IMG/VR virus record: IMGVR_UViG_3300010354_000296
Span: 1 to 34,111 of that record
Reading direction: 5' to 3' (one strand)
Origin: a virus
Length of the DNA stretch: 34,111 bases
The translations under genes and the position numbers were made by a program. Each line of letters opens with the position of its first letter. Position 1 is the stretch's first letter. The notes below the pieces were generated by a model. That model did no database searches, was not told the origin of the DNA, and saw only the letters and a program-made list of their open reading frames with translations. Below, piece by piece: positions 24,352 to 31,214 of the stretch.

Positions 24352-24963
24352 ATGATGATTCCTGAACTGACTGAAAGATATATTGACTTCATTGGTTTTT
24401 ATGAAAATGTGTTTCCGCAAGGATTTTGTCGTCATGTCATTCAACAATATGAAATTATTTTTGAAAATGGTTTTTGTGGAACGCGAAAGCGTAACGAAAA
24501 ATGCCAAAAAACACAAAAAGATGGATCATTTTATTTTTTAAATATGAAAAATGGTTATGATGTAATGATGGAGGAATACAATGGTTTGAGTGTTATTGAT
24601 ATTTTAAGAAATGGATTGCAAAGATGTTTTGATGCATATGTTAATGAATTTGATATTCTTCAGGGTTCAATTCTTAGGGGGAGTGATATAAAAATACAAA
24701 AAACATTTCCAGGAGAGGGTTATCATGTTTGGCATTGTGAGCAATCAAATTCTGAACCAAACAGATGTCTTGTTTGGGCAATATACCTGAATGATATTGA
24801 TGAAGCAGGCGAAACTGAATTTTTATATCAAAAATTAAGAATTGTTCCTAAAGAAAATGCAGCAGTGATTTGGCCCGCGTGTTATACACATACTCATCGT
24901 GGCAATGTTGTACATGGAGAAAAATCTAAATATATAGTAACGGGTTGGTTTAATTTAGAGTAA
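24352..24963 (+). CDS. 2OG-Fe(II) oxygenase-like protein with an HxE metal motif
   Basis: This 203-aa protein has the double-stranded beta-helix pattern of 2-oxoglutarate/Fe(II) dioxygenases close to prolyl 4-hydroxylases. Visible are 'GYHVWHCEQ' (123-131; His128-x-Glu130 as likely iron ligands), RCLVWAIYLND, the GETEFLY strand, 'VIWPACYTHTHRG' with a distal His (180 or 182), and KYIVTGW with Lys193 as a possible 2OG binder. Prolyl hydroxylases normally use H-x-D; H-x-E is uncommon. Two ATGs (24352, 24355) compete and neither has a clear ribosome site. It sits between the fibre genes and the glycine-rich adhesin, so a virion protein is a plausible substrate, but this is inference. Confidence 0.75.
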   Translation: MMIPELTERYIDFIGFYENVFPQGFCRHVIQQYEIIFENGFCGTRKRNEKCQKTQKDGSFYFLNMKNGYDVMMEEYNGLSVIDILRNGLQRCFDAYVNEFDILQGSILRGSDIKIQKTFPGEGYHVWHCEQSNSEPNRCLVWAIYLNDIDEAGETEFLYQKLRIVPKENAAVIWPACYTHTHRGNVVHGEKSKYIVTGWFNLE

Positions 24964-24980
24964 ACTTACAAAAAAAAACA

Positions 24981-25925
24981 ATGGCAGCAGGAAGATCAAT
25001 CTATCGCGGCAATATGACAGCTGCGAGTTCAGTTACATTTAATTCTCCAGGAACTTTTACGTCTCCAGCTAGATTGTTGAGAGTTGATGTTCAAGGAAAA
25101 GGTGGCACTGGACAATCTGGTAATACTGGCACTGGTGGTTCTGCCGGCACTGGAGGAACAGGAAATCCTGGAAGCCAAGGCGGCGGCGGTGGCGGTGGTG
25201 GTGGAGGGTCAGGCCCTGGTGGTAATCCCGGAGGAGGATCAAATCCCGGCAGCGGCGGCGGTAGTGATCAATCTGGAAATGCCGGCGGAACAGGAAGTCC
25301 AGGTAGCGCAAACCCAGGAAATGCTGGTACAGCTGGAACTCCAGGAAATGCTGGATCAACTGGAACATCAAGCACAGCTTTAGGAATTACATTTCCTGGC
25401 GGTGCCGGCGGTAATGCTGGGGCTGGTAATGCTGGTAATCCCGGCAATGCAGGATCGGCTGGATCTGGAGGAGGTGGAGCTAACGGCGGAGGTGGTGGGA
25501 CGCATGGCGGCGGTGGCGGCGCCGGCGGTCACGGCCCTGGAGGAACCGGAAACGGCGGTGGAAGCGGATCTCATTCCGGTGAACAAACACAAGTTGATGT
25601 TCATGCTGGGTTTTCTAGAGGTGGAAACGGCGGGGGAAATGGTGGTCAAGGAGGCCACGGTTATCATATTAGCGTTACTCCAACTGGCCACTGGTGGGGA
25701 CAGCAGCTCGGCGGCGGCGGCGGTGGCGGTGGGGGCGGAGGATCAGGTTCTGGCGGATCTCCAGGAAATCCTGGAAATGCCGGAACTGGAAATGCTGGTG
25801 GTGCGGGATCGGCAGCAACACCAACAACTAGTCCAAATGTTACTACAACACCACAAACATCTTACCCAATTAGCGTCGGTCAACCAGGAACAGGATTTGT
25901 AACAATCAGTTGGAGTTCTCAATGA
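24981..25925 (+). CDS. Glycine-rich adhesin-like protein with collagen-like Gly-x-x repeats
   Basis: A 314-aa protein. Residues 1-40 (VTFNSPGTFTSPARLLRVDVQGKG) form a strand-rich base of the 'F--PGTFT-P' type. Residues about 40-285 are dominated by glycine, with two runs of ten or more Gly, and by GNPGNAGSAGS-type triplets (G-x-x with Asn, Ala, Ser, Pro). The end (ISVGQPGTGFVTISWSSQ) returns to strands. Glycine-rich loops of this kind form polyglycine-II sandwiches in the gp38 receptor-binding adhesins of T-even phages. The gene is markedly GC-rich in an AT-rich genome because of GGN codons. It follows the fibre genes and a 2OG oxygenase. It probably contacts the host surface. Confidence 0.7.
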   Translation: MAAGRSIYRGNMTAASSVTFNSPGTFTSPARLLRVDVQGKGGTGQSGNTGTGGSAGTGGTGNPGSQGGGGGGGGGGSGPGGNPGGGSNPGSGGGSDQSGNAGGTGSPGSANPGNAGTAGTPGNAGSTGTSSTALGITFPGGAGGNAGAGNAGNPGNAGSAGSGGGGANGGGGGTHGGGGGAGGHGPGGTGNGGGSGSHSGEQTQVDVHAGFSRGGNGGGNGGQGGHGYHISVTPTGHWWGQQLGGGGGGGGGGGSGSGGSPGNPGNAGTGNAGGAGSAATPTTSPNVTTTPQTSYPISVGQPGTGFVTISWSSQ

Positions 25926-26422
25926 TGGAAAACACTAAAACAATAAAACAAACTATTTGTTTAGATAAATTAACCAATGAAGTAATAAATTATGTAAATG
26001 ATATTCAATTTGGAACATTTGTTATGTTAACAAGTGAAAGAATTGTTCAACAAGGATTGAATGAAAATCAAATAAATTCATTAATTTCAGAACTATCAAG
26101 CACAGACCCCGAAACTTGTTTTCCTAAAGTTGCATTTATATCTGAAAATAACTCATTATGTTTAACTGTATCTAAAAACACTGAAAAATACAAATTTATT
26201 GAATTTAATGGTGAAAATGATCCAATAAATCAACCATCTAATGGTGCAATTTATGATGAAAATAAAAATGCTTTTATTCGACCATGCCCAGTTGAAGGAT
26301 ATATTTTAAATGAGTCTACCTTTGAATGGGAACCCGACCCTTCAATTACATATGACTTACATGATGATGCGAAACAATATAGATATGATGCAGAAAATAA
26401 CTGTTGGTGGCCTACTTGGTAG
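25922..26422 (+). CDS. Unknown 166-aa tail-accessory-type protein
   Basis: The frame is open from 25910, but GGAG (25912-25915) lies 6 nt before the ATG at 25922, which overlaps the adhesin stop (ATGA). I choose that start (166 aa). The N-terminal half is alpha/beta with no motif. The C-terminal part 'KNAFIRPCPVEGYILNESTFEWEPD' plus 'YRYDAENNCWWPTW' is of the 'NAFI-P-P--G-ILNE-TF-WEP' type found in small proteins next to phage fibre genes. This suggests a role linked to fibres, such as assembly or capping. Confidence 0.6.
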   Translation: MMENTKTIKQTICLDKLTNEVINYVNDIQFGTFVMLTSERIVQQGLNENQINSLISELSSTDPETCFPKVAFISENNSLCLTVSKNTEKYKFIEFNGENDPINQPSNGAIYDENKNAFIRPCPVEGYILNESTFEWEPDPSITYDLHDDAKQYRYDAENNCWWPTW

Positions 26423-26423
26423 G

Positions 26424-26431
26424 TATAAATA
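26424..26431 (+). promoter_or_regulatory. Perfect T4 late promoter motif TATAAATA
   Basis: TATAAATA, an exact match to the T4 late consensus, starts 2 nt after the previous stop and 24 nt before the ATG at 26456. It probably drives the 26456-28702 group. Confidence 0.65.
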
Positions 26432-26455
26432 TTTTTATTAATTTTTAGTTAAAAT

Positions 26456-26938
26456 ATGACTGCGAAAAAAAGACCATCAAAAACTAGACAAAAGATTAAT
26501 GAATTACATGAAGAACTTGAATACAATTCATTAACACAAAATAAAGATAGAGCAAGATCTTGTACAGTTGGCAGTTGTACTGGTGGATTAATAGAAATTT
26601 CTATGCGAGGTGATGCTGCCAGTTTGTGGTATGTTCTACATCCAGTAGAAGCTATAGAATTCATGGAACAATTAGCATCTGCTTGCGGTGTAGAAATTTT
26701 AAAGAGACCTAAACAAGATTTTACTTCATGGAGATCTTGGGAATTGGATCAACCAAATGCAAGTCATTGGAAAGGTGCTGCGCCATGGCAACTTAATGAT
26801 AAAGATAAAAAACAATTGGGAAAATTGAATGAACAAAAATACGGTGTGCTTCCTCCTGCGAATTTAGATTCAATGGAAAGACCAAAATTAGAAGCATCAT
26901 CTAAAAGAAACAAGAAGATACAAGAAATTGAAGAATAA
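26456..26938 (+). CDS. Unknown 160-aa protein
   Basis: The 160-aa protein has a basic, helical N-terminus (MTAKKRPSKTRQKINELHEELEYN) and a central segment (about 37-90) with SCTVGSCTGGLIEISMRGDAASLWYVLHPVEAIEFMEQLA. A Trp-rich stretch (WRSWELDQPNASHWKGAAPWQL) follows, then a charged, Lys/Glu-rich end. No enzyme motif or membrane segment is seen. Its stop shares one base with the next ATG. Function unknown; it lies in the late, fibre-linked operon. Confidence 0.75.
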   Translation: MTAKKRPSKTRQKINELHEELEYNSLTQNKDRARSCTVGSCTGGLIEISMRGDAASLWYVLHPVEAIEFMEQLASACGVEILKRPKQDFTSWRSWELDQPNASHWKGAAPWQLNDKDKKQLGKLNEQKYGVLPPANLDSMERPKLEASSKRNKKIQEIEE

Positions 26939-27489
26939 TGAAAAATTTTTATGTATTGGTTGACCCACAAAATAAAATTGTATTAGATCAAGTACAAGAA
27001 CTTCCAGAAAATTGGAGAAATATTGCTGGTCTCCCTGGACTTTCAGATGAAGAAATTCGTGATCTTAAATGGGCTGGTTGGGATAATCTTGGGTGGATAA
27101 ACATTCGTTCACCTGAGATTTCTGACTACGAATCAAGTCCAGAAAATCTTGAGATGAATAAACTTACTCTCAAAGTTTTGGTAACCGAAAGAGTAAATCA
27201 AAAAAAAGAATCTTTACTTAATTACAAACAAGTTCAAATTCCCACAGATTCTGAGACTAGATTAGAACTTCTTATTCTTAAAGAAAGAGCGCAGCAAAAT
27301 GCAGAAAAAACATTTGCACTAAAACTTCGTCTTCAGTATTATGAATTTTCTGCAGAAGACATCATCAATATTTCAAATTTAATTGAAGATCATAATGAAA
27401 GTTGCAATTTGTGGGAAAAGGAAGTATACTCAAAAATAGAATCTTGTCAGTCTATTGCAGACTTTTCAAATGTAAATTATGATTTCTGA
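26938..27489 (+). CDS. Unknown 183-aa fibre-operon protein
   Basis: Residues 1-60 ('FYVLVDPQNKIVLDQVQELPENWRNIAGLPGLSDEEI-DL-WAG---LGW') look like the small alpha/beta start found in proteins encoded next to phage fibre genes. Residues about 75-175 are helical and charged ('LKVLVTERVNQKKESLLNYKQVQI' and 'LILKERAQQNAEKTFALKLRLQYY'), a plausible coiled coil, reminiscent of fibre-assembly helpers. It overlaps the next gene by 11 nt. No family is certain. Confidence 0.7.
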   Translation: MKNFYVLVDPQNKIVLDQVQELPENWRNIAGLPGLSDEEIRDLKWAGWDNLGWINIRSPEISDYESSPENLEMNKLTLKVLVTERVNQKKESLLNYKQVQIPTDSETRLELLILKERAQQNAEKTFALKLRLQYYEFSAEDIINISNLIEDHNESCNLWEKEVYSKIESCQSIADFSNVNYDF

Positions 27490-28135
27490 ATATTTTTCTT
27501 ATAATTATAACTTTAGTGATATTATTCAAAATGATCCAACAAATAATAATGGATTAGAATATTGGTATTTAAATCATCATTCAACAGAAAATTGGTGTTG
27601 GAATACCAATGTTTTCACAGATAAAGAAATTGAAAGAATTATTGTAATTGGTAAAAGATTGAGTCCCAAAAGAGCTCAAACTGGTGGTCGTGGTGAAAAT
27701 TGTTTAGATCATAGAAGATCTTTTGTATCCTGGATTGGAGCAAATTCAGAAACAGAGTGGATATTCAGAAAAATAACTGATGTTGTAAAGCAGAATAATC
27801 AACAATTTTGGAATTTTGATTTGGAAAAAATTGAAAAACTTCAATTTACACACTACTTAAGTTCAGAAGAGGGAACTTATCATGCTCATACAGATCCAAC
27901 ACCTTGGACATTGCCACATAATCGTAAATTGAGTATGTCACTGCAATTATCAGATCCTAAAGATTATGAGGGTGGAGAATTGTTACTGCACTTATCACAT
28001 AATCCAACGATTATCTCAAAACAGAAAGGTATGATGATATTTTTTCCATCACATACCTTACATGAAGTTACACCAGTAACGAAAGGAGAAAGATATTCCT
28101 TAGTTGCATGGGTTCATGGACCAAATTTGAGGTGA
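27479..28135 (+). CDS. 2OG-Fe(II) oxygenase, prolyl-hydroxylase/PKHD type
   Basis: A 218-aa protein with a clear 2OG/Fe(II) dioxygenase core: 'GTYHAHTDPTPW' with iron ligands His137-x-Asp139, RKLSMSLQLSD, 'YEGGELLLH', then 'KGMMIFFPSHTLHEVTPVTKGERYSLVAW' with distal His195 and Arg205 as 2OG binder. This arrangement is that of PiuC/PKHD-type hydroxylases and prolyl 4-hydroxylases. The first 80 residues (aromatic, with 'LEYWYLNHHSTENWCWNTNVFTD') are less conserved. Substrate unknown; a virion protein or a host protein is possible. Confidence 0.85.
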   Translation: MISEYFSYNYNFSDIIQNDPTNNNGLEYWYLNHHSTENWCWNTNVFTDKEIERIIVIGKRLSPKRAQTGGRGENCLDHRRSFVSWIGANSETEWIFRKITDVVKQNNQQFWNFDLEKIEKLQFTHYLSSEEGTYHAHTDPTPWTLPHNRKLSMSLQLSDPKDYEGGELLLHLSHNPTIISKQKGMMIFFPSHTLHEVTPVTKGERYSLVAWVHGPNLR

Positions 28136-28138
28136 ATT

Positions 28139-28702
28139 ATGTTTAAAGAGAATGGATATGAAATTGTCAGAAATTTTTTAGATAAAGACTTCGTTCAGTT
28201 TATACAATCGTATTTCTATACAAGGCTTCGTGCAGATCAAGCAGTTATTGGTGATATACAAGCACCGAATAGTTTTATTTTTTATGGTGATCCATTAATG
28301 GATACTATTTTAGGAAACGCTGCAAATTCGTTAAGTAAACTGATTGGATATAATCTACTTCCCACCTACACTTACACCAGATTATATGGAAAAGGAGATG
28401 AATTAACAATACATCGTGATCGACCATCATGTGAGTTATCTGCAACATTGGCTCTTGGAATTCCAAATGAAACCACAATCAATCCGATCTATTTTTCAAC
28501 AAAAGAAGATCGCAGTGATGCTGTAGAAATTCTTCTTGAACCTGGAGATCTTTGTTTATATCGCGGGTGTGATCTTTATCATTGGAGACCACCTTTTGAG
28601 CAAGATTGGTACTTGCAAGCATTTTTGCATTATGTAAATGCCGATGGAGAAAATAAAAATAACATTTATGACGGGCGACTATACTTAGGTATGCCAAAAT
28701 AA
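28139..28702 (+). CDS. 2OG-Fe(II) oxygenase
   Basis: A 187-aa protein with the 2OG/Fe(II) pattern: 'TYTRLYGKGDELTIHRDRPSCELSATLALG' gives His92-x-Asp94, and 'LEPGDLCLYRGCDLYHWRPPF' supplies the distal His148, with 'YLQAFLHYVNADG' as the closing strand. The 2OG-binding basic residue is not obvious (Arg150 is a candidate). The family is common in cyanophages, usually of unknown substrate. It begins 3 nt after the preceding oxygenase and ends 14 nt before a strong terminator, so the two oxygenases are co-expressed. Confidence 0.8.
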   Translation: MFKENGYEIVRNFLDKDFVQFIQSYFYTRLRADQAVIGDIQAPNSFIFYGDPLMDTILGNAANSLSKLIGYNLLPTYTYTRLYGKGDELTIHRDRPSCELSATLALGIPNETTINPIYFSTKEDRSDAVEILLEPGDLCLYRGCDLYHWRPPFEQDWYLQAFLHYVNADGENKNNIYDGRLYLGMPK

Positions 28703-28716
28703 AAACTGTCCACCTG

Positions 28717-28744
28717 ACCCCTCAGATCGCCTCTGAGGGGTTTT
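28717..28744 (+). terminator. Rho-independent terminator
   Basis: ACCCCTCAGA (28717-28726) pairs perfectly with TCTGAGGGGT (28732-28741) around the loop TCGCC, a 10-bp stem followed by a short T-run (28741-28744). It closes the late fibre and oxygenase operon. Confidence 0.9.
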
Positions 28745-28770
28745 ATAATGGCTACAGTCAACGGGAGTCC

Positions 28771-28878
28771 ATGGGACTGACATTAACCGAAAAACTGGTC
28801 TTTATCGGTGCATTCGTGAACTTTTTGCACTGGGGTGTTAAAGTAACTGAATCGGTGCTGAATTATGCTCTTTCTTGA
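28771..28878 (+). CDS. Putative 35-aa membrane peptide
   Basis: A 35-codon ORF (MGLTLTEKLVFIGAFVNFL...) with a hydrophobic helix at about 9-20. GGGAG lies only 3 nt before the ATG, which is close. Its stop overlaps the start of the metalloprotease-like gene by 14 nt. Small phage membrane peptides exist, but nothing here proves expression. Without this ORF the 160 nt after the terminator would hold no gene. Confidence 0.35.
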   Translation: MGLTLTEKLVFIGAFVNFLHWGVKVTESVLNYALS

Positions 28879-29302
28879 TATTTCGGGTTATAACTACTCC
28901 AAACGCCGCTGTGAGCGCATTGTAGAGTGGTTTATAGGGAAACACCTTCCCAGACACAAATTAGATATTGTTGTGCATCATCGTGGCCTGTATCGTGAAG
29001 GTGTCTATGGATGGTGTACTGTGATGGATTGTGATCATCGTCCTCGTGCATTTGAGATTGAGATGCACAACTTCATGACACCAGAACATTATACCAAGAC
29101 GCTTCTACATGAACTCTGGCATGTTTATCAACACGTCAAAGGTGCTTTAAGAGACAAAGGTCAGAAGAGACTGTGGAAAGGTATTGATTGTTCTGATCTT
29201 GATTATGAGGAACAACCATGGGAAATCCAAGCAATGCAAATGGAAGAAGTGTTGTATAAAGAATATCTGTGGTACTTGACAGAACACAATAAATCCCTGT
29301 AG
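28865..29302 (+). CDS. Zinc metalloprotease-like protein (HELWH motif)
   Basis: A 145-aa protein with a zincin-type HExxH motif: 'LLHELWHVYQHVKG' with His82, Glu83 and His86. The later 'EEQPWEIQAMQMEE' (115-128) offers Glu120 as the third ligand, as in SprT-like and gluzincin-type peptidases. The first half (DISGYNYSKRRCERIVEWFI and FEIEMHNFMTPEHY) fits the strand-helix lead-in. No signal peptide. It starts a non-structural gene group after the terminator. Targets may be host or phage proteins; this is unknown. The end of the gene contains the -35/-10 boxes for the next gene. Confidence 0.75.
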   Translation: MLFLDISGYNYSKRRCERIVEWFIGKHLPRHKLDIVVHHRGLYREGVYGWCTVMDCDHRPRAFEIEMHNFMTPEHYTKTLLHELWHVYQHVKGALRDKGQKRLWKGIDCSDLDYEEQPWEIQAMQMEEVLYKEYLWYLTEHNKSL

Positions 29303-29305
29303 AAT
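29276..29305 (+). promoter_or_regulatory. Sigma-70-type promoter
   Basis: TTGACA (29276-29281) and TAGAAT (29300-29305) are 18 nt apart. They overlap the end of the metalloprotease-like gene and lie 21 nt before the ATG at 29327. Confidence 0.65.
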
Positions 29306-29326
29306 CGCTTTGTCCGGGTTGATAAG

Positions 29327-29839
29327 ATGGCTATAAAGATTGTAGAGAGACATAAGTACAACGGAGATGAGATCTTTAAGACACGTCGCTTAGAGTTTCA
29401 ACCTTACAGATACTGTGAATACAACATGGCTCTGGTGATGGGATTGATTAAACGCAATCTCACACCAGATCTTTTGTCACCTAAGTATCGTGCAGAGAAT
29501 CAAACAAATCCAACATATGGACATTGCTATCACTCTACACAAGCATTGTTCTATCTAATGGATACTGATAAGTTACAACCGATGAGTGGTATTGATTACC
29601 GTGGTGAGACTCATTGGTGGTTGCAGAATGGAGATAACATCTATGACCTTACTGCGGAGCAGTATCTTTCCGTAGGAAAGCTTCCACCATATGCTGTAGG
29701 TAAGAAAAGTAAGTGGTATGGATGGAAGGGGCGTCCACATCAGAGATCATTGGATCTCATGGTGAGAGTGCTTGGTAACAAAGTGACTGACACTGTGACA
29801 ACTGCTGAACTGGTCGGGGGCCTTGACGAGTTCTTCTGA
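29327..29839 (+). CDS. Papain-fold-like protein with a C/H/D triad pattern, unknown
   Basis: The 170-aa protein has the ordered residues of a papain- or transglutaminase-like fold: 'YGHCYHSTQALFYLM' (Cys67 at the start of a helix), 'GETHWWLQNGDNIYDLTAEQY' (His96 and Asp107). The N-terminal part is charged and helical, and the C-terminus is basic then acidic (KKSKWYGWKGRPHQRSLDLM). This C...H...D spacing is suggestive of a cysteine peptidase or amidase but is not proof. It has its own host-type promoter and its end contains the promoter for the next gene. I do not recognise a specific family. Confidence 0.7.
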   Translation: MAIKIVERHKYNGDEIFKTRRLEFQPYRYCEYNMALVMGLIKRNLTPDLLSPKYRAENQTNPTYGHCYHSTQALFYLMDTDKLQPMSGIDYRGETHWWLQNGDNIYDLTAEQYLSVGKLPPYAVGKKSKWYGWKGRPHQRSLDLMVRVLGNKVTDTVTTAELVGGLDEFF

Positions 29840-29851
29840 ATCGGTTATATT
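29823..29851 (+). promoter_or_regulatory. Sigma-70-type promoter for the 405-aa gene
   Basis: TTGACG (29823-29828, 5 of 6) and TATATT (29846-29851, 5 of 6) are 17 nt apart, over the stop of the previous gene. The leader to the ATG at 29921 would be about 60 nt, long for this genome. Confidence 0.65.
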
Positions 29852-29920
29852 GGCCACATGGTTGAGAAACCACTGAGTTAACCCTCGTTAAAAGGTTTTG
29901 TCTTTTACTTGTTTTTTCTT

Positions 29921-31138
29921 ATGACTACCACTCAAGATCTGACTGCTGAAATTTTTAGTGCAGTCAAAAACATGAGTTCTGTTTCAGCACTCACTATGAT
30001 TTCGGAACCTCGTTTCCGTGGACTGCGCTCCATTGTCCAAGATAACATTGATTCCGCAAATGTAAAGTATCCTATTGGTTTTGGGGATTCTTTCATGTCC
30101 CTGACCAAATTTTATGAGCATTATAACAACCAGACCAACCGCAAAGAAACTTATACGGTAAAAGTTCCTATTTCTAAAATTTTCTATAAGCAAGGTGGTG
30201 TGCGCTTGGTTCTCCCTGAGTATTGTTCTGAGAACTTTGAGTTGTATAACCATACGGTTGATTTCTGTGAGTCCGAAATTCCTGTGTTCTTCTATGATGA
30301 AGTAACTGGTGAATTTAATCCTGTCAAAAAGCAACATACTACAGCACAGATTGCTGCGATTGCACAAGTGACTGGTCAAGATCTTGAAGTGATGGCTCGT
30401 GTCGTTGCTTTTGAATCTTCTGTTTCCCAAACAGATCGTTCCCTTGAAGCATCCAAGGTTTTCTATAAGGAAATCAAAGGTATCAATGCCACTAAAGATT
30501 GGGAAGCACTTCCTCACCAAGTTGCATGTGGTGATGTAGATGCCATCAATACCATGAACTTCTACAAAAGCATTCCTGGTTTGACTTGGCAACCCATTTC
30601 ATTCCCCTTCCCTCTGGTAGCAAATCCACACTTTACTTGCACCAAAGTAGCACAGATGAAAAAGTTGGTTTCTTATGCTACCAACGACGATGCTCTGGAT
30701 ACTCTGAAAGACATTGTGCAAACTCTCTGCAACTCTGTCGATTGGGAAAAAGAGAAACCTGAGATGGAAATTTCTTCCTACCTGCTTCGTGGACTCTATA
30801 ACTTTGAGAAGCGTCTGCATCCTCTTCTGGATGATGCAATGGGTGGTCTTGGAATTAACTTCAACATGACCGCTCATATTGAAGATTTCTTCTCCACCTT
30901 TACTGTTAAGCGTTATCTGGGTTCCACTTCTACCGATAAGAAGCCTTGGCAACATCTTGTCAAATCTGCAAATAATGTCAACAACTATCTGATCAAATCT
31001 GGTCAGATCACCGATTCTTTCTTTAATGTGAAGAATCAGAAGTTTGTTGATGAGATCTATGCTCTTGCTAACCCTACTTCTAAGTCTTCTGTAAGTGCTG
31101 ATGATGTGAAGAATTATATTCGCTGCTATTGCCAGTGA
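29921..31138 (+). CDS. Unknown 405-aa protein, own promoter and terminator
   Basis: I choose the ATG at 29921 (MTTTQDLTAEIFSAVKNM) over a TTG at 29909. The 405-aa product is soluble and mixed alpha/beta. It has a compact strand region 'YTVKVPISKIFYKQGGVRLVLPEYC' (about 77-101), a basic-to-helical middle (about 130-200), and a C-terminal helical part with 'WQHLVKSANNVNNYL' and 'VSADDVKNYIRCYC'. No catalytic motif is evident. It is framed by a sigma-70-type promoter and a terminator, so it is a single-gene unit. Codon use differs from the structural genes, with more CGT/CGC for Arg and more C-ending codons, as in the next gene. This may reflect strong early expression. Function unknown. Confidence 0.8.
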   Translation: MTTTQDLTAEIFSAVKNMSSVSALTMISEPRFRGLRSIVQDNIDSANVKYPIGFGDSFMSLTKFYEHYNNQTNRKETYTVKVPISKIFYKQGGVRLVLPEYCSENFELYNHTVDFCESEIPVFFYDEVTGEFNPVKKQHTTAQIAAIAQVTGQDLEVMARVVAFESSVSQTDRSLEASKVFYKEIKGINATKDWEALPHQVACGDVDAINTMNFYKSIPGLTWQPISFPFPLVANPHFTCTKVAQMKKLVSYATNDDALDTLKDIVQTLCNSVDWEKEKPEMEISSYLLRGLYNFEKRLHPLLDDAMGGLGINFNMTAHIEDFFSTFTVKRYLGSTSTDKKPWQHLVKSANNVNNYLIKSGQITDSFFNVKNQKFVDEIYALANPTSKSSVSADDVKNYIRCYCQ

Positions 31139-31160
31139 TCCAGTTCTAGAACCGTCACAG

Positions 31161-31183
31161 GGGGTCCACACGGACCCCTTTTT
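31161..31183 (+). terminator. Rho-independent terminator
   Basis: GGGGTCC (31161-31167) pairs perfectly with GGACCCC (31172-31178) around the loop ACAC, followed by TTTTT (31179-31183). It ends the 405-aa gene. Confidence 0.85.
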
Positions 31184-31214
31184 GATGTATAATGGCCCTA
31201 TTGAAACGCAATTC

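Noticed and set aside
25069-25902. Several long open frames on both strands within the glycine-rich gene
   Set aside because: GGN repeat codons remove stop codons from all frames. Only the frame from 24981 has structured ends and fits the neighbours.
28744-28749. TATAAT after the terminator, as a promoter for 28771
   Set aside because: No -35 box at 16-18 nt upstream; the box overlaps the terminator T-run, so it may be chance.
31188-31193. TATAAT before the helicase as a promoter
   Set aside because: The -35 position falls in the terminator stem (no match) and no extended -10 TGN is present. It remains possible but I do not call it.
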